Shown: positions 7,678 to 23,813 of the stretch, in pieces
How positions within the stretch are numbered: the stretch's first letter is position 1
Layout: every line of letters begins with the position of its first letter
Source: Pseudomonas donghuensis
GTDB lineage: Bacteria > Pseudomonadota > Gammaproteobacteria > Pseudomonadales > Pseudomonadaceae
Length of the DNA stretch: 48,932 nt
Assembly: GCF_000259195.1 (NCBI RefSeq)
Contig: NZ_AJJP01000184.1
Location: 1 to 48,932 of the forward strand
Reading direction: 5' to 3'
Notes under the pieces: generated by a model
What the model saw: only the letters and a program-made list of their open reading frames with translations
Told to the model about the DNA's origin: nothing
The model's database searches: none
Program-made: the position numbers and the translations under genes

Positions 7678-10600
7678 ATGGCTTACTCATACACTGAGAA
7701 AAAACGTATCCGCAAGGACTTTAGCAAGTTGCCGGACGTCATGGATGTGCCTTACCTCCTGGCCATCCAGCTGGATTCGTATCGTGAATTCTTGCAAGCG
7801 GGAGCGACCAAAGATCAGTTCCGCGACGTGGGCCTGCATGCGGCCTTCAAATCGGTTTTCCCGATCATCAGCTACTCCGGCAATGCTGCCCTGGAGTACG
7901 TTGGCTATCGTCTGGGCGAACCGGCTTTTGATGTCAAAGAATGCGTACTGCGTGGCGTGACCTACGCGGTTCCGCTGCGGGTAAAAGTCCGCCTGATCAT
8001 TTTCGACAAAGAATCGTCGAACAAAGCGATCAAGGACATCAAAGAGCAAGAAGTCTACATGGGTGAAATCCCCCTGATGACTGAAAACGGTACCTTCGTA
8101 ATCAACGGTACCGAGCGTGTTATCGTTTCCCAGCTGCACCGTTCGCCGGGCGTGTTCTTCGATCACGACCGCGGCAAGACGCACAGCTCTGGCAAACTGC
8201 TGTACTCGGCGCGGATCATTCCTTACCGCGGCTCGTGGCTGGACTTCGAATTCGATCCGAAAGACTGTGTATTCGTCCGTATCGACCGTCGTCGCAAGCT
8301 GCCTGCATCGGTTCTGCTGCGCGCCCTGGGCTACAGCACTGAAGAAGTGCTGGACGCTTTCTACACCACCAACGTCTTCCACGTGTCGGGCGAGAAGCTC
8401 AGCCTGGAGCTGGTGCCTCAGCGCCTGCGTGGTGAAGTTGCGGTCATGGACATCCACGACGAAACCGGCAAGGTCATCGTCGAGCAAGGTCGTCGTATCA
8501 CCGCTCGCCACATCAACCAGCTGGAAAAAGCTGGCGTCAAGCAGTTGGACGTGCCGCTGGAATACGTCCTGGGCCGCACTACCGCCAAGGCGATCGTGCA
8601 CCCGGCTACCGGCGAGATCCTGGCTGAGTGCAACACCGAGCTGAGCACCGACGTCCTGGTGAAAATCGCCAAGGCCCAGGTTGTTCGCATCGAGACCCTG
8701 TACACCAACGACATCGACTGCGGTCCGTTCATCTCGGATACCCTGAAGATCGACTCCACCAGCAACCAATTGGAAGCGCTGGTCGAGATCTATCGCATGA
8801 TGCGTCCTGGCGAGCCGCCAACCAAGGATGCCGCCGAGACCCTGTTCAACAACCTGTTCTTCAGCGCCGAGCGTTACGACCTGTCGGCCGTTGGCCGCAT
8901 GAAGTTCAACCGTCGTATCGGTCGCACCGAGATCGAAGGTTCGGGCGTGCTGAGCAAGGAAGATATCGTCGAGGTCCTCAAGACCCTGGTCGACATCCGT
9001 AACGGCAAAGGCATCGTCGACGACATCGACCACCTGGGTAACCGTCGCGTCCGTTGTGTTGGCGAGATGGCCGAAAACCAGTTCCGCGTTGGCTTGGTGC
9101 GTGTAGAGCGCGCGGTCAAAGAGCGTCTGTCGATGGCTGAAAGCGAAGGCCTGATGCCTCAGGACCTGATCAACGCCAAGCCGGTTGCGGCGGCGGTGAA
9201 AGAGTTCTTCGGCTCCAGCCAGCTCTCGCAGTTCATGGACCAGAACAACCCGCTGTCCGAGATCACCCACAAGCGTCGTGTCTCCGCACTCGGCCCTGGT
9301 GGTCTGACCCGTGAGCGCGCAGGCTTCGAAGTCCGTGACGTACACCCGACCCACTACGGCCGTGTGTGCCCGATCGAGACCCCTGAAGGTCCGAACATCG
9401 GTCTGATCAACTCCCTGGCTGCGTACGCTCGCACCAACCAGTACGGCTTCCTGGAAAGCCCGTACCGCGTGGTGAAAGAGGGCGTGGTTACCGACGACAT
9501 CGTGTTCCTGTCGGCGATCGAAGAAGCTGATCACGTCATCGCCCAGGCTTCGGCCACGATGAACGAGAAGAAGCACCTGATCGACGAGCTGGTAGCTGTT
9601 CGTCACTTGAACGAATTCACCGTCAAGGCGCCGGAAGACGTCACCCTGATGGACGTTTCGCCCAAGCAGGTAGTTTCGGTCGCAGCGTCGCTGATTCCGT
9701 TCCTCGAGCACGACGACGCCAACCGTGCGTTGATGGGTTCGAACATGCAGCGTCAGGCTGTACCAACCCTGCGTGCCGACAAGCCGCTGGTCGGTACCGG
9801 CATGGAGCGCAACGTTGCCCGTGACTCCGGCGTTTGCGTCGTAGCTCGTCGTGGTGGCGTGATCGACTCCGTCGATGCCAGCCGTATCGTGGTTCGTGTT
9901 GCCGATGACGAAGTTGAAACCGGTGAAGCCGGTGTCGACATCTACAACCTGACCAAATACACCCGTTCGAACCAGAACACCTGCATCAACCAGCGTCCGC
10001 TGGTGAACAAGGGTGACGCGGTTCAGCGTGGCGACATCATGGCCGACGGCCCGTCCACCGACATGGGTGAGCTGGCACTGGGTCAGAACATGCGCATCGC
10101 GTTCATGGCATGGAACGGCTTCAACTTCGAAGACTCCATCTGCCTGTCCGAGCGTGTGGTTCAGGAAGACCGCTTCACCACGATCCACATCCAGGAACTG
10201 ACCTGTGTGGCCCGTGACACCAAGCTTGGCCCAGAGGAAATCACCGCGGATATCCCGAACGTCGGTGAAGCTGCGCTGAACAAGCTGGACGAAGCCGGTA
10301 TCGTTTATGTGGGTGCTGAAGTTGGCGCCGGCGACATCCTGGTCGGCAAGGTCACGCCAAAAGGCGAAACCCAGCTGACGCCGGAAGAAAAACTGCTGCG
10401 TGCGATCTTCGGTGAGAAGGCCAGCGACGTTAAAGACACCTCCCTGCGCGTGCCTACCGGCACCAAAGGTACCGTCATCGACGTACAGGTCTTCACCCGT
10501 GATGGCGTCGAGCGCGATAGCCGTGCGCTGTCCATCGAGAAGATGCAGCTGGACGAGATCCGCAAGGACCTCAACGAAGAGTTCCGCATCGTCGAAGGCG

Positions 10601-11751
10601 CAACCTTCGAGCGTCTGCGTTCGGCTCTGAACGGTCAGGTTGTCGACGGTGGTGCAGGCCTGAAAAAAGGCACTGTGATCACCAACGAAGTCCTCGACGG
10701 TCTGGAGCACGGCCAGTGGTTCAAACTGCGCATGGCCGAAGACGCGCTGAACGAGCAGCTCGAGAAGGCCCAGGCCTACATCGTTGATCGTCGCCGTCTG
10801 CTGGACGACAAGTTCGAAGACAAGAAACGCAAGCTGCAGCAGGGCGATGACCTGGCACCGGGCGTACTGAAGATCGTCAAGGTCTACCTGGCAATCCGTC
10901 GTCGCATCCAGCCGGGCGACAAGATGGCCGGTCGTCACGGTAACAAAGGTGTGGTCTCGGTGATCATGCCGGTCGAAGACATGCCGCACGACGCCAACGG
11001 CACTCCGGTCGACGTAGTACTCAACCCACTGGGTGTACCATCGCGTATGAACGTTGGTCAGATCCTCGAAACCCACCTGGGCCTGGCGGCCAAGGGTCTG
11101 GGCGAGAAGATCAACCGCATGCTCGAAGAGCAGCGCAAGGTCATCGAGCTGCGCAAGTTCCTCACCGAGATCTACAACGAAATCGGTGGTCGTCAGGAGC
11201 AACTGGAGACCTTCTCCGACCAGGAAATCCTGGACCTGGCGAACAACCTCAAAGGCGGTGTGCCAATGGCCACTCCAGTCTTCGACGGTGCCAAGGAAAG
11301 CGAGATCAAGGCCATGCTGAAACTGGCAGATATGCCAGAAAGCGGTCAGATGCAGCTGTTCGACGGTCGTACTGGTAACAAGTTCGAGCGTCATGTGACC
11401 GTTGGTTACATGTACATGCTCAAGCTGAACCACTTGGTGGACGACAAGATGCACGCGCGTTCCACTGGTTCTTACAGCCTGGTTACCCAGCAGCCGCTGG
11501 GTGGTAAGGCGCAGTTCGGTGGTCAGCGTTTCGGGGAGATGGAAGTGTGGGCGCTGGAAGCATACGGCGCGGCATACACCCTGCAAGAAATGCTCACAGT
11601 GAAGTCGGACGATGTGAACGGTCGGACCAAGATGTACAAAAACATCGTGGACGGCGATCACCGTATGGAGCCGGGCATGCCCGAGTCCTTCAACGTGTTG
11701 ATCAAAGAGATCCGTTCGCTCGGTATCGATATCGATCTGGAAACCGAATAA
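7678..11751 (+). CDS. rpoB: DNA-directed RNA polymerase subunit beta
   Basis: RpoB forms one half of the RNA polymerase catalytic cleft. At 1357 aa it has the usual Pseudomonas length. The rifampicin-binding cluster at about 511-537 ([16 protein letters not shown], then [13 protein letters not shown]) carries wild-type Asp521, His531 and Ser536, which correspond to E. coli 516, 526 and 531, so no resistance mutation is seen. The region [12 protein letters not shown] near residue 1080 and the C-terminal clamp [24 protein letters not shown] are intact. It is followed after 64 bases by rpoC. Confidence 0.99.
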   Translation: MAYSYTEKKRIRKDFSKLPDVMDVPYLLAIQLDSYREFLQAGATKDQFRDVGLHAAFKSVFPIISYSGNAALEYVGYRLGEPAFDVKECVLRGVTYAVPLRVKVRLIIFDKESSNKAIKDIKEQEVYMGEIPLMTENGTFVINGTERVIVSQLHRSPGVFFDHDRGKTHSSGKLLYSARIIPYRGSWLDFEFDPKDCVFVRIDRRRKLPASVLLRALGYSTEEVLDAFYTTNVFHVSGEKLSLELVPQRLRGEVAVMDIHDETGKVIVEQGRRITARHINQLEKAGVKQLDVPLEYVLGRTTAKAIVHPATGEILAECNTELSTDVLVKIAKAQVVRIETLYTNDIDCGPFISDTLKIDSTSNQLEALVEIYRMMRPGEPPTKDAAETLFNNLFFSAERYDLSAVGRMKFNRRIGRTEIEGSGVLSKEDIVEVLKTLVDIRNGKGIVDDIDHLGNRRVRCVGEMAENQFRVGLVRVERAVKERLSMAESEGLMPQDLINAKPVAAAVKEFFGSSQLSQFMDQNNPLSEITHKRRVSALGPGGLTRERAGFEVRDVHPTHYGRVCPIETPEGPNIGLINSLAAYARTNQYGFLESPYRVVKEGVVTDDIVFLSAIEEADHVIAQASATMNEKKHLIDELVAVRHLNEFTVKAPEDVTLMDVSPKQVVSVAASLIPFLEHDDANRALMGSNMQRQAVPTLRADKPLVGTGMERNVARDSGVCVVARRGGVIDSVDASRIVVRVADDEVETGEAGVDIYNLTKYTRSNQNTCINQRPLVNKGDAVQRGDIMADGPSTDMGELALGQNMRIAFMAWNGFNFEDSICLSERVVQEDRFTTIHIQELTCVARDTKLGPEEITADIPNVGEAALNKLDEAGIVYVGAEVGAGDILVGKVTPKGETQLTPEEKLLRAIFGEKASDVKDTSLRVPTGTKGTVIDVQVFTRDGVERDSRALSIEKMQLDEIRKDLNEEFRIVEGATFERLRSALNGQVVDGGAGLKKGTVITNEVLDGLEHGQWFKLRMAEDALNEQLEKAQAYIVDRRRLLDDKFEDKKRKLQQGDDLAPGVLKIVKVYLAIRRRIQPGDKMAGRHGNKGVVSVIMPVEDMPHDANGTPVDVVLNPLGVPSRMNVGQILETHLGLAAKGLGEKINRMLEEQRKVIELRKFLTEIYNEIGGRQEQLETFSDQEILDLANNLKGGVPMATPVFDGAKESEIKAMLKLADMPESGQMQLFDGRTGNKFERHVTVGYMYMLKLNHLVDDKMHARSTGSYSLVTQQPLGGKAQFGGQRFGEMEVWALEAYGAAYTLQEMLTVKSDDVNGRTKMYKNIVDGDHRMEPGMPESFNVLIKEIRSLGIDIDLETE

Positions 11752-11815
11752 CACGTGACGCGAATCGGGAGCGTGGCTGAAAAGCCCGCTCCCTGCTCCG
11801 CCAGGAGGAAAGGCC

Positions 11816-16015
<4,200 letters not shown>

Positions 16016-16026
16016 AAGTAGGATAG

Positions 16027-16099
16027 GGCCCCGGCAAACCTGTTTTGGCCATCGGCGACATAATTTGTTGCCGATGATCGGAAGGGGAGGGCCGGGGCC
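16027..16099 (+). repeat. Nested inverted repeats between rpoC and the str promoter
   Basis: An outer stem joins GGCCCCGGC (16027-16035) to GCCGGGGCC (16091-16099). Inside it CATCGGC (16050-16056) pairs with GCCGATG (16070-16076). Only TTGTCTTG follows, so it is not a classical U-tract terminator, but it can end or buffer rpoBC transcription just before the rpsL promoter. Confidence 0.6.
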
Positions 16100-16104
16100 T
16101 TGTC

Positions 16105-16133
16105 TTGACTGGGGGCAAGATCCTCTTTAGACT
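16105..16133 (+). promoter_or_regulatory. Promoter of the str operon (rpsL)
   Basis: TTGACT (16105-16110), a 17-base spacer and TAGACT (16128-16133) lie 92 bases upstream of rpsL and directly after the nested hairpin. This gives a leader of roughly 85 bases. Confidence 0.7.
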
Positions 16134-16225
16134 CTTGTACCCCTAAATTTGGTGGGACTCCGTCCTGCCAATTTTTGCTTTTCTTGCAAGACAATAGCGT
16201 CGCAAGACAACAGTGGAGCTAGTAG

Positions 16226-16597
16226 ATGGCAACTATCAACCAGCTGGTACGTCAGCCGCGTAAGCGTATCGTCGAGAAATCCGACGTTCCTGCGCTGCAG
16301 AACTGCCCGCAACGTCGTGGCGTGTGCACCCGTGTGTACACCACCACGCCGAAAAAACCTAACTCGGCACTGCGTAAAGTTTGCCGTGTGCGTCTGACCA
16401 ACGGTTTCGAGGTTTCCTCGTACATCGGTGGTGAAGGCCACAACCTGCAAGAGCACAGCGTCGTCCTGATCCGTGGCGGCCGTGTAAAAGACTTGCCAGG
16501 TGTTCGTTACCACACCGTTCGCGGCTCCCTGGATACCTCCGGCGTCAAAGGTCGTAACCAAGGTCGTTCGAAGTACGGTACCAAGCGTCCGAAGTAA
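16226..16597 (+). CDS. rpsL: 30S ribosomal protein S12
   Basis: S12 sits at the decoding centre and controls accuracy. The 123-aa protein is full length. Lys43 (in [13 protein letters not shown]) and Lys88 (in [12 protein letters not shown]) are both wild type, so no streptomycin-resistance substitution is seen. TGGAG precedes the ATG. It is the first gene of rpsL-rpsG-fusA-tufA. Confidence 0.99.
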
Positions 16598-16717
16598 TCG
16601 GCCGTTTGCAGCAGTTTGCAGTTATTCATTTTATTGAGTCGATAAGAGTAAGGTCGGGCACGCACCCTTAGGGGGCACTGTCCCGGGCTAACCTGAAGAC
16701 CGTTTGAGGGCTTATCA
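16598..16717 (+). promoter_or_regulatory. rpsL-rpsG intercistronic region, candidate S7 regulatory site
   Basis: This 120-base gap is long for a ribosomal operon. It contains pairable segments such as AAGGT/ACCTT-like arms around GGGCACGC, and GGGGC-ACT-GTCCC near 16672-16684. In E. coli the equivalent gap is the target for S7 translational repression. The role here is inferred from position only. Confidence 0.35.
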
Positions 16718-17188
16718 ATGCCAAGACGTCGTGTAGCAGCCAAGCGTGAGATTCTGGACGATCCAAAATACGGAAGCCAGATCCTCGCCAAGTTCATGAA
16801 CCACGTGATGGAAAGCGGCAAGAAGGCCGTTGCCGAGCGTATCGTTTACGGTGCGCTGGACAAGGTCAAAGAACGCAAGAACAGCGATCCCCTGGAAATC
16901 TTCGAGAAAGCTCTCGACGCCATCGCTCCGCTGGTCGAAGTTAAGTCGCGCCGTGTTGGCGGTGCCACTTACCAGGTTCCTGTTGAAGTTCGTCCATCCC
17001 GTCGTAACGCCCTGGCAATGCGCTGGTTGGTAGACTACGCCCGCAAGCGTGGCGAGAAGTCCATGGCTCTGCGCCTGGCCGGCGAGCTGCTGGATGCTGC
17101 TGAAGGCAAAGGTGCTGCAGTCAAGAAGCGTGAAGACGTACACCGTATGGCCGAAGCCAACAAAGCGTTCTCGCACTACCGCTTCTAA
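16718..17188 (+). CDS. rpsG: 30S ribosomal protein S7
   Basis: S7 initiates assembly of the 30S head and contacts E-site tRNA. The 156-aa protein begins [20 protein letters not shown] and contains the conserved [36 protein letters not shown]. The final residues KAFSHYRF match the family. It is 30 bases upstream of fusA. Confidence 0.98.
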   Translation: MPRRRVAAKREILDDPKYGSQILAKFMNHVMESGKKAVAERIVYGALDKVKERKNSDPLEIFEKALDAIAPLVEVKSRRVGGATYQVPVEVRPSRRNALAMRWLVDYARKRGEKSMALRLAGELLDAAEGKGAAVKKREDVHRMAEANKAFSHYRF

Positions 17189-17218
17189 TTCTGGCATCAC
17201 TATTTTTGCGAGGGCTCT

Positions 17219-19366
17219 ATGGCTCGTACTACACCAATCAACCGCTACCGTAACATCGGTATTTGCGCGCACGTTGACGCGGGCAAAACTACCACTACCG
17301 AGCGGATCCTGTTCTACACAGGCCTGAGCCACAAGATGGGCGAGGTGCATGACGGCGCCGCGACCACCGACTGGATGGTGCAGGAGCAGGAGCGGGGTAT
17401 TACCATTACCTCCGCTGCTGTCACCACCTTCTGGCAGGGTTCCCGTGGCCAGTACGACAACTACCGCGTAAACGTCATCGATACCCCCGGCCACGTTGAC
17501 TTCACCATTGAAGTAGAACGTTCGCTGCGCGTACTCGACGGCGCGGTCGTTGTTTTCTGCGGCACCTCCGGCGTTGAGCCACAGTCCGAAACCGTATGGC
17601 GTCAAGCCAACAAGTACGGCGTTCCACGTGTTGTTTACGTGAACAAGATGGACCGTGCCGGTGCCAACTTCCTGCGCGTCGTAGGTCAGATCAAGAACCG
17701 TCTGGGTCACACCCCGGTTCCTGTTCAGCTGGCTATCGGTTCGGAAGATAACTTCCAGGGTCAGGTCGACCTGATCAAGATGAAGGCTATCTACTGGAAC
17801 GAAGACGACAAAGGCACTACCTACCGTGAGGAAGAGATTCCTGCGGACATGCTCGAGCTGGCCGAAGAATGGCGCGCGAACATGGTAGAAGCTGCTGCCG
17901 AAGCCAACGAAGAGCTGATGAACAAGTACCTTGAAGAAGGTGAGCTGTCGGTCGAAGAAATCAAAGCCGGTCTGCGTGCGCGCACCCTGGCCAGCGAGAT
18001 CGTTCCGGCTGTCTGCGGTTCTTCGTTCAAGAACAAGGGCGTTCCCCTGGTTCTCGACGCCGTCATCGACTTCCTGCCTGCTCCGACCGAAATCCCGGCG
18101 ATCAAGGGTATCCACCCTGATCTGATCGAGAAGCCGAAAGACGAGCTGGTTGACGCCGACTACGACGAGCGTCATGCAGACGACAACGAGCCGTTCTCGG
18201 CTCTGGCGTTCAAGATTGCCACCGACCCGTTCGTGGGTACTCTGACCTTCGTCCGCGTTTACTCGGGTATGCTGCAGTCCGGCGACTCCGTGATCAACTC
18301 GGTCAAGGGCAAGAAAGAACGCGTTGGTCGTATGGTGCAGATGCACGCCAACCAGCGTGAAGAAATCAAAGAAGTACTGGCAGGCGACATCGCTGCTCTG
18401 ATCGGCATGAAGGACGTCACCACTGGTGACACCCTGTGCAACGCCGACAAGCCGATCATCCTCGAGCGTATGGACTTCCCGGAGCCTGTGATTTCGGTAG
18501 CTGTTGAGCCGAAGACCAAGCAAGACCAGGAGAAGATGGGTATCGCACTGGGCAAACTGGCTCAGGAAGACCCGTCGTTCCGCGTCAAAACCGACGAAGA
18601 AACCGGCCAGACCATCATCTCCGGTATGGGTGAGCTTCACCTGGACATCCTCGTTGACCGCATGAAGCGCGAGTTCAACGTCGAAGCCAACATTGGTAAG
18701 CCACAGGTTTCGTACCGCGAGCAGATCACCAAGGACAACGTCGAGATCGAAGGTAAGTTCGTTCGTCAGTCCGGTGGTCGCGGTCAGTTCGGTCACTGCT
18801 GGATTCGCTTCTCGCAGCCATCAGTGGACGCCCAGGGCAACATCACCGAAGGCCTGGAATTCACCAACGAGGTTGTAGGTGGTGTGGTTCCTAAGGAATA
18901 CATCCCGGCGATCCAGAAGGGTATCGAAGAGCAGATGAAGAACGGCATCGTTGCCGGCTATCCGCTGATCGGCCTGAAGGCAACCGTGTTTGATGGTTCC
19001 TACCACGACGTCGACTCCAACGAGATGGCGTTCAAGGTGGCGGCCTCCATGGCGACCAAGCAACTCGCAGCCAAAGGCGGCGGTAAAGTGCTTGAGCCGA
19101 TCATGAAGGTAGAAGTTGTGACCCCTGAGGACTACATGGGTGACGTGATGGGTGACCTGAACCGTCGTCGTGGTCTGATCCAGGGTATGGAAGATTCGGT
19201 GTCCGGCAAGGTTGTCCGTGCTGAAGTTCCGCTCGGAGAAATGTTCGGTTATGCGACCGACGTTCGTTCCATGTCTCAGGGTCGCGCGAGCTACTCCATG
19301 GAATTCTCCAAATACGCCGAAGCTCCGTCGAATATCGTCGAAGCACTCGTTAAAAAACAAGGCTAA
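17219..19366 (+). CDS. fusA: Translation elongation factor G
   Basis: EF-G is the GTPase that drives translocation and, with RRF, ribosome recycling. The 715-aa protein has the P loop AHVDAGKTT (17-25), switch [19 protein letters not shown] and the domain IV and V sequences ending [16 protein letters not shown]. It is the str-operon copy. Many Pseudomonas carry a second EF-G elsewhere that cannot be seen here. Confidence 0.99.
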   Translation: MARTTPINRYRNIGICAHVDAGKTTTTERILFYTGLSHKMGEVHDGAATTDWMVQEQERGITITSAAVTTFWQGSRGQYDNYRVNVIDTPGHVDFTIEVERSLRVLDGAVVVFCGTSGVEPQSETVWRQANKYGVPRVVYVNKMDRAGANFLRVVGQIKNRLGHTPVPVQLAIGSEDNFQGQVDLIKMKAIYWNEDDKGTTYREEEIPADMLELAEEWRANMVEAAAEANEELMNKYLEEGELSVEEIKAGLRARTLASEIVPAVCGSSFKNKGVPLVLDAVIDFLPAPTEIPAIKGIHPDLIEKPKDELVDADYDERHADDNEPFSALAFKIATDPFVGTLTFVRVYSGMLQSGDSVINSVKGKKERVGRMVQMHANQREEIKEVLAGDIAALIGMKDVTTGDTLCNADKPIILERMDFPEPVISVAVEPKTKQDQEKMGIALGKLAQEDPSFRVKTDEETGQTIISGMGELHLDILVDRMKREFNVEANIGKPQVSYREQITKDNVEIEGKFVRQSGGRGQFGHCWIRFSQPSVDAQGNITEGLEFTNEVVGGVVPKEYIPAIQKGIEEQMKNGIVAGYPLIGLKATVFDGSYHDVDSNEMAFKVAASMATKQLAAKGGGKVLEPIMKVEVVTPEDYMGDVMGDLNRRRGLIQGMEDSVSGKVVRAEVPLGEMFGYATDVRSMSQGRASYSMEFSKYAEAPSNIVEALVKKQG

Positions 19367-19396
19367 TCCAGCCCTTTAGGCAAGAGGTTCACTGTC

Positions 19397-20590
19397 GTGG
19401 CTAAAGAAAAATTTGATCGTTCCCTTCCGCACGTCAACGTTGGCACCATCGGTCACGTTGACCACGGTAAAACCACTCTGACCGCAGCTCTGACTCGCGT
19501 CTGCTCCGAAGTTTTCGGTTCGGCCGTCGTCGAATTCGACAAGATCGACAGCGCTCCAGAAGAGAAAGCTCGCGGTATCACCATCAACACCGCGCACGTC
19601 GAGTACAACTCGAACATTCGTCACTACGCTCACGTTGACTGCCCAGGTCACGCTGACTACGTGAAGAACATGATCACCGGTGCTGCCCAGATGGACGGCG
19701 CGATCCTGGTTTGCTCGGCCGCCGATGGTCCGATGCCACAAACCCGTGAGCACATCCTGCTGTCCCGTCAGGTTGGCGTTCCGTACATCGTGGTCTTCCT
19801 GAACAAGGCTGACCTGGTAGACGACGCTGAGCTGCTGGAACTGGTCGAGATGGAAGTTCGCGACCTGCTGTCCACCTACGACTTCCCAGGCGACGACACT
19901 CCGATCATCATCGGTTCGGCTCGTATGGCCCTGGAAGGCAAAGACGACAACGAAATGGGCACCACCGCTGTCAAGAAGCTGGTTGAGACTCTGGACAGCT
20001 ACATCCCAGAGCCTGAGCGCGCTATCGACAAGCCGTTCCTGATGCCAATCGAAGACGTATTCTCGATCTCGGGTCGTGGTACCGTTGTTACCGGTCGTAT
20101 CGAGCGTGGTATCGTCCGCGTTCAAGACGCTCTGGAAATCGTTGGTCTGCGTGACACCACCACCACCACCTGCACCGGTGTTGAGATGTTCCGCAAGCTG
20201 CTGGACGAAGGTCGTGCTGGCGAGAACTGCGGCGTGCTGCTGCGCGGCACCAAGCGTGACGACGTTGAGCGTGGCCAGGTTCTGGTCAAGCCAGGTTCGG
20301 TCAAACCGCACACCAAGTTCACCGCAGAAGTTTACGTTCTGAGCAAAGAAGAAGGCGGCCGTCACACTCCGTTCTTCAAAGGCTACCGTCCACAGTTCTA
20401 CTTCCGTACTACTGACGTGACTGGTAACTGCGAGCTGCCAGAAGGCGTTGAAATGGTAATGCCAGGTGACAACATTCAAATGACAGTTACCCTGATCAAA
20501 ACCATCGCGATGGAAGACGGTCTGCGTTTCGCTATCCGTGAAGGCGGTCGTACCGTCGGCGCCGGCGTCGTAGCCAAAATCATCGAGTAA
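19397..20590 (+). CDS. tufA: Translation elongation factor Tu (copy 2, tufA position)
   Basis: This second EF-Tu is the last gene of the str operon, starting at a GTG (19397) after AAGAGG. Its 397 aa carry all GTPase motifs. It differs from the copy at 2788 at 13 residues by my count: three in the first ten, three between about 40 and 66, four around residues 233-246 and three nearer the C-terminus. A strong terminator follows, so the gene closes its transcription unit. Confidence 0.98.
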   Translation: MAKEKFDRSLPHVNVGTIGHVDHGKTTLTAALTRVCSEVFGSAVVEFDKIDSAPEEKARGITINTAHVEYNSNIRHYAHVDCPGHADYVKNMITGAAQMDGAILVCSAADGPMPQTREHILLSRQVGVPYIVVFLNKADLVDDAELLELVEMEVRDLLSTYDFPGDDTPIIIGSARMALEGKDDNEMGTTAVKKLVETLDSYIPEPERAIDKPFLMPIEDVFSISGRGTVVTGRIERGIVRVQDALEIVGLRDTTTTTCTGVEMFRKLLDEGRAGENCGVLLRGTKRDDVERGQVLVKPGSVKPHTKFTAEVYVLSKEEGGRHTPFFKGYRPQFYFRTTDVTGNCELPEGVEMVMPGDNIQMTVTLIKTIAMEDGLRFAIREGGRTVGAGVVAKIIE

Positions 20591-20609
20591 TCGTTGATCG
20601 CTTAAAAAG

Positions 20610-20634
20610 GCCCCCGCTCAGCGGGGGCTTTTTT
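20610..20634 (+). terminator. Intrinsic terminator of the str operon
   Basis: GCCCCCGC (20610-20617), a TCA loop, GCGGGGGC (20621-20628) and six T residues form a textbook terminator after tufA. AAAAA before the stem would extend pairing. Confidence 0.95.
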
Positions 20635-20640
20635 ATTGGG

Positions 20641-20669
20641 TTGACACTCGGTGGGGCCCTCTATAGAAT
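20641..20669 (+). promoter_or_regulatory. Promoter of the S10 operon
   Basis: A perfect TTGACA (20641-20646), 17-base spacer and TAGAAT (20664-20669) start six bases after the str terminator. A CGGGCG/CGCCCG hairpin (20685-20701) follows in the leader. The promoter closely resembles the one before tRNA-Tyr. Confidence 0.9.
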
Positions 20670-20732
20670 CACGCCTCCTTTTAACGGGCGTAGTGCGCCC
20701 GGTGGGAATAGCAGCCTGGAGTCTGAAATCCA

Positions 20733-21044
20733 ATGCAAAATCAGCAAATCCGTATCAGGTTGAAGGCTTTTGACCATCGCCTGATCGACCAATCCACCCA
20801 GGAAATCGTGGAAACCGCGAAACGTACTGGCGCTCAAGTGCGTGGTCCAATTCCACTGCCTACCCGTAAAGAGCGGTTCACCGTTCTGGTCTCCCCGCAC
20901 GTCAACAAAGACGCGCGTGACCAGTACGAGATCCGTACTCATAAGCGCGTTCTGGACATCGTCCAGCCAACGGATAAAACCGTTGATGCTCTTATGAAGC
21001 TTGATCTTGCGGCCGGTGTGGAAGTGCAGATCAGCCTCGGCTAA
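20733..21044 (+). CDS. rpsJ: 30S ribosomal protein S10 (NusE)
   Basis: S10 belongs to the 30S head and also binds NusB and NusG in antitermination. The 103-aa protein begins [20 protein letters not shown] and has the exposed loop with [32 protein letters not shown] (20715-20720) is its ribosome site. It opens the S10 operon. Confidence 0.99.
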
Positions 21045-21124
21045 GACTCGGTCTTAGTCGTGTAACGCTCTGAAATGGGCGGCCATAGCGGGTGAAAGCC
21101 CCGTACACTCATGAGGTTTACAAC

Positions 21125-21760
21125 ATGACTATTGGTGTAGTCGGTCGTAAATGCGGTATGACCCGTATTTTCACCGAAGAAGGTGTCTCCATTCCGGTCA
21201 CGGTCATTGAGATCGAGCCGAATCGCGTCACCCAGTTCAAAACTGAAGAAACCGATGGCTATCGTGCAGTGCAAGTCACTGTCGGTGAGCGTCGCGCTTC
21301 GCGCGTGACTGCTGCTCAAGCAGGTCACTTCGCTAAAGCGAACGTTGCCGCGGGTCGCGGTGTCTGGGAATTCCGCCTTGAAGAAGGTGAGTTCCAGGCC
21401 GGTGATTCGATCAACGCTGAAATCTTCGCTGCAGGTCAGCTGGTAGACGTTACCGGCCAGTCCAAGGGTAAAGGCTTTGCCGGTACCATCAAGCGTTGGA
21501 ATTTCCGCGGTCAAGATAACACCCACGGTAACTCCGTCTCCCACCGCGTCCCGGGCTCTATCGGCCAGTGCCAGACTCCTGGTCGTGTATTCAAGGGCAA
21601 GAAAATGTCCGGTCACATGGGCGCCGAGCGCGTGACCGTTCAGTCCCTCGAAGTAGTGCGCGTCGACGCTGAACGCAATCTGTTGCTGGTCAAGGGTGCC
21701 GTTCCAGGCGCAACTGGCAGCGATCTGGTTGTGCGTCCGGCTGCCAAGGCTCGCGGTTAA
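21125..21760 (+). CDS. rplC: 50S ribosomal protein L3
   Basis: L3 nucleates 50S assembly near the peptidyl transferase centre. The open frame extends upstream to 21092, but the ATG at 21125 gives the family start [16 protein letters not shown] and has GAGG (21113-21116) at a proper distance. The 211-aa protein contains the GGGxx-like loop [22 protein letters not shown] that carries the PrmB-methylated glutamine in the family. Confidence 0.97.
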   Translation: MTIGVVGRKCGMTRIFTEEGVSIPVTVIEIEPNRVTQFKTEETDGYRAVQVTVGERRASRVTAAQAGHFAKANVAAGRGVWEFRLEEGEFQAGDSINAEIFAAGQLVDVTGQSKGKGFAGTIKRWNFRGQDNTHGNSVSHRVPGSIGQCQTPGRVFKGKKMSGHMGAERVTVQSLEVVRVDAERNLLLVKGAVPGATGSDLVVRPAAKARG

Positions 21761-21772
21761 GGGGAAGCTGAC

Positions 21773-22375
21773 ATGCAACTAAATGTAAATGACGCTCAAG
21801 CGATCGAAGTTTCCGAACTGACTTTCGGCGGCGAATTCAACGAGACGCTGGTACACCAAGCAGTCGTGGCCTATATGGCCGGCGGCCGTCAAGGCACCAA
21901 GCAGCAGAAAACCCGTTCCGACGTTGCTGGTGGCGGTAAGCGCCCATGGCGTCAGAAAGGCACTGGCCGTGCTCGTGCCGGTACTATCCGTAGCCCAATC
22001 TGGCGTGGCGGTGGTACCACTTTCGCAGCTCGTCCTCAGGATCACTCGCAGAAGCTCAACAAGAAGATGTACCGCGCAGCAATGCGTTCCATCCTCGCTG
22101 AGCTGGTGCGTACCGACCGTCTGGTCGTGGTTCAGGACTTCGCTGTTGAAGCACCGAAAACCAAAGACCTGCTGAACAAGCTGAACGGCATGGGTCTGAG
22201 CGACGTACTGATCGTTTCGGACGCTGTTGATCAGAACCTGTACCTGGCTGCTCGTAACCTGCCGCACGTCGACGTACGTGACGTCCAGGGTTCCGATCCG
22301 GTCAGTCTGATCGCATACGACAAAGTGTTGATCACTGTGTCGGCCGTGAAGAAATTCGAGGAGCTGCTGGGATGA
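21773..22375 (+). CDS. rplD: 50S ribosomal protein L4
   Basis: L4 lines the exit tunnel; in E. coli it also represses the S10 operon. The 200-aa protein has the extended tunnel loop with [19 protein letters not shown] and [20 protein letters not shown]. The stop codon overlaps the rplW ATG (ATGA). I saw no E. coli-type long L4-responsive leader upstream of rpsJ; the leader here is only about 60 bases. Confidence 0.98.
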   Translation: MQLNVNDAQAIEVSELTFGGEFNETLVHQAVVAYMAGGRQGTKQQKTRSDVAGGGKRPWRQKGTGRARAGTIRSPIWRGGGTTFAARPQDHSQKLNKKMYRAAMRSILAELVRTDRLVVVQDFAVEAPKTKDLLNKLNGMGLSDVLIVSDAVDQNLYLAARNLPHVDVRDVQGSDPVSLIAYDKVLITVSAVKKFEELLG

Positions 22376-22671
22376 ACCAGGAACGCGTATTTAAAGTCCT
22401 CCTTGGCCCGCATGTTTCCGAGAAGGCTACCGTTCTGGCTGAGAAAAAAGGCCAGTTCGTATTCAAGGTTGCTACTGACGCAACCAAGCTGGAAATCAAG
22501 AAAGCTGTCGAAGGCCTGTTCGGCGTAAAAGTCGAAAACGTGTCGACTGTAAACGTTCTGGGTAAAACCAAGCGTACCGCACGTGGTCTGGGCAAGCGCA
22601 ATGACTGGAAGAAAGCGATCGTTTCGCTTCAGCCAGGCCAAGATCTCGATTTCAGCAGCAGTGCTGAGTAA
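22372..22671 (+). CDS. rplW: 50S ribosomal protein L23
   Basis: L23 sits at the tunnel exit and docks trigger factor and SRP. The 99-aa protein begins [19 protein letters not shown] and has the central [23 protein letters not shown]. It overlaps rplD by four bases. Confidence 0.98.
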   Translation: MNQERVFKVLLGPHVSEKATVLAEKKGQFVFKVATDATKLEIKKAVEGLFGVKVENVSTVNVLGKTKRTARGLGKRNDWKKAIVSLQPGQDLDFSSSAE

Positions 22672-22685
22672 GGAAGGGGTGCATC

Positions 22686-23510
22686 ATGGCAATCGTTAAA
22701 TGCAAACCGACTTCCCCTGGCCGCCGTTTCGTGGTCAAGGTGGTCAACAAGGAGCTGCATAAAGGCGCTCCTCACGCACCGCTGCTCGAGAAGAAATCGA
22801 AGTCTGGTGGTCGTAACAACAATGGCCGCATCACTACTCGTCACGTAGGTGGTGGTCATAAGCAGCATTACCGTATGGTCGATTTCCGTCGCAACGACAA
22901 AGATGGCATCGTCGCCACTGTCGAGCGTATCGAATACGATCCAAACCGTACTGCTCACATCGCACTGCTGTGCTACGCAGACGGCGAGCGCCGCTACATC
23001 ATCGCCCCTAAAGGCGTTGTTGCTGGCGACCAGCTGATCGCAGGCGCTCTGGCTCCAATCAAGCCAGGCAACTCCCTGCAACTGCGCAACATCCCAGTGG
23101 GTAGCACCATTCACGGCATCGAACTGAAGCCGGGCAAAGGTGCACAGATCGCTCGTTCCGCTGGTGCTTCGGCTCAGCTGATCGCTCGCGAAGGTGTCTA
23201 TGTGACCCTGCGTCTGCGCTCTGGTGAAATGCGTAAAGTCCTGGCTGAATGCCGTGCGACCCTGGGTGAAGTCTCGAACTCCGAGCACAGCCTGCGTTCG
23301 CTGGGTAAAGCTGGTGCCAAACGCTGGCGTGGCGTTCGCCCAACCGTTCGTGGTGTTGCCATGAACCCGGTTGACCACCCACATGGTGGTGGTGAAGGTC
23401 GTACCTCCGGTGGTCGTCATCCGGTATCGCCATGGGGCTTCCCGACTAAGGGCGCGAAGACTCGTGGTAATAAGCGTACCGACAACATGATCGTCCGTCG
23501 TCGCAAGTAA
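22686..23510 (+). CDS. rplB: 50S ribosomal protein L2
   Basis: L2 is needed for subunit association and peptidyl transfer. The 274-aa protein contains the universally conserved C-terminal region [29 protein letters not shown] with the essential histidine, and the N-terminal RNA-binding OB-like domain. A strong AAGGAAGGGG ribosome site precedes it. Confidence 0.99.
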   Translation: MAIVKCKPTSPGRRFVVKVVNKELHKGAPHAPLLEKKSKSGGRNNNGRITTRHVGGGHKQHYRMVDFRRNDKDGIVATVERIEYDPNRTAHIALLCYADGERRYIIAPKGVVAGDQLIAGALAPIKPGNSLQLRNIPVGSTIHGIELKPGKGAQIARSAGASAQLIAREGVYVTLRLRSGEMRKVLAECRATLGEVSNSEHSLRSLGKAGAKRWRGVRPTVRGVAMNPVDHPHGGGEGRTSGGRHPVSPWGFPTKGAKTRGNKRTDNMIVRRRK

Positions 23511-23526
23511 ATAGAGGGATACGACA

Positions 23527-23802
23527 GTGCCACGTTCTCTGAAAAAAGGTCCTTTTATCGATCTTCACCTACTGAAGAAGATCGAAGTGGCGGCGGAAAA
23601 GAACGATCGCAAACCAGTTAAGACCTGGTCGCGCCGTTCCATGATCCTGCCACAAATGGTCGGTCTGACCATCGCGGTACACAACGGTCGCCAACACGTC
23701 CCCGTTCTCGTGAACGAAGACATGGTCGGCCATAAACTGGGCGAGTTTGCCGGTACCCGCACTTATCGTGGGCACGTGGCTGACAAGAAAGCCAAGCGTT
23801 AA
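23527..23802 (+). CDS. rpsS: 30S ribosomal protein S19
   Basis: S19 contacts S13 and the A-site region of the 30S head. The 91-aa protein starts at a GTG (23527) and reads [18 protein letters not shown] at its N-terminus, with [27 protein letters not shown] in the core. The gene fits between rplB and rplV with short gaps. Confidence 0.98.
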
Positions 23803-23813
23803 GGGGTAAGGAA

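Noticed and set aside
7687..11754. Very long open frame antisense to the whole of rpoB
   Set aside because: It is the mirror of rpoB codon bias in GC-rich DNA, its product is low-complexity and matches no fold I know, and it coincides almost exactly with rpoB.
16715..18796. 693-codon minus-strand frame across rpsG and fusA
   Set aside because: It crosses two well-defined genes and their boundary, so it is a chance open frame.
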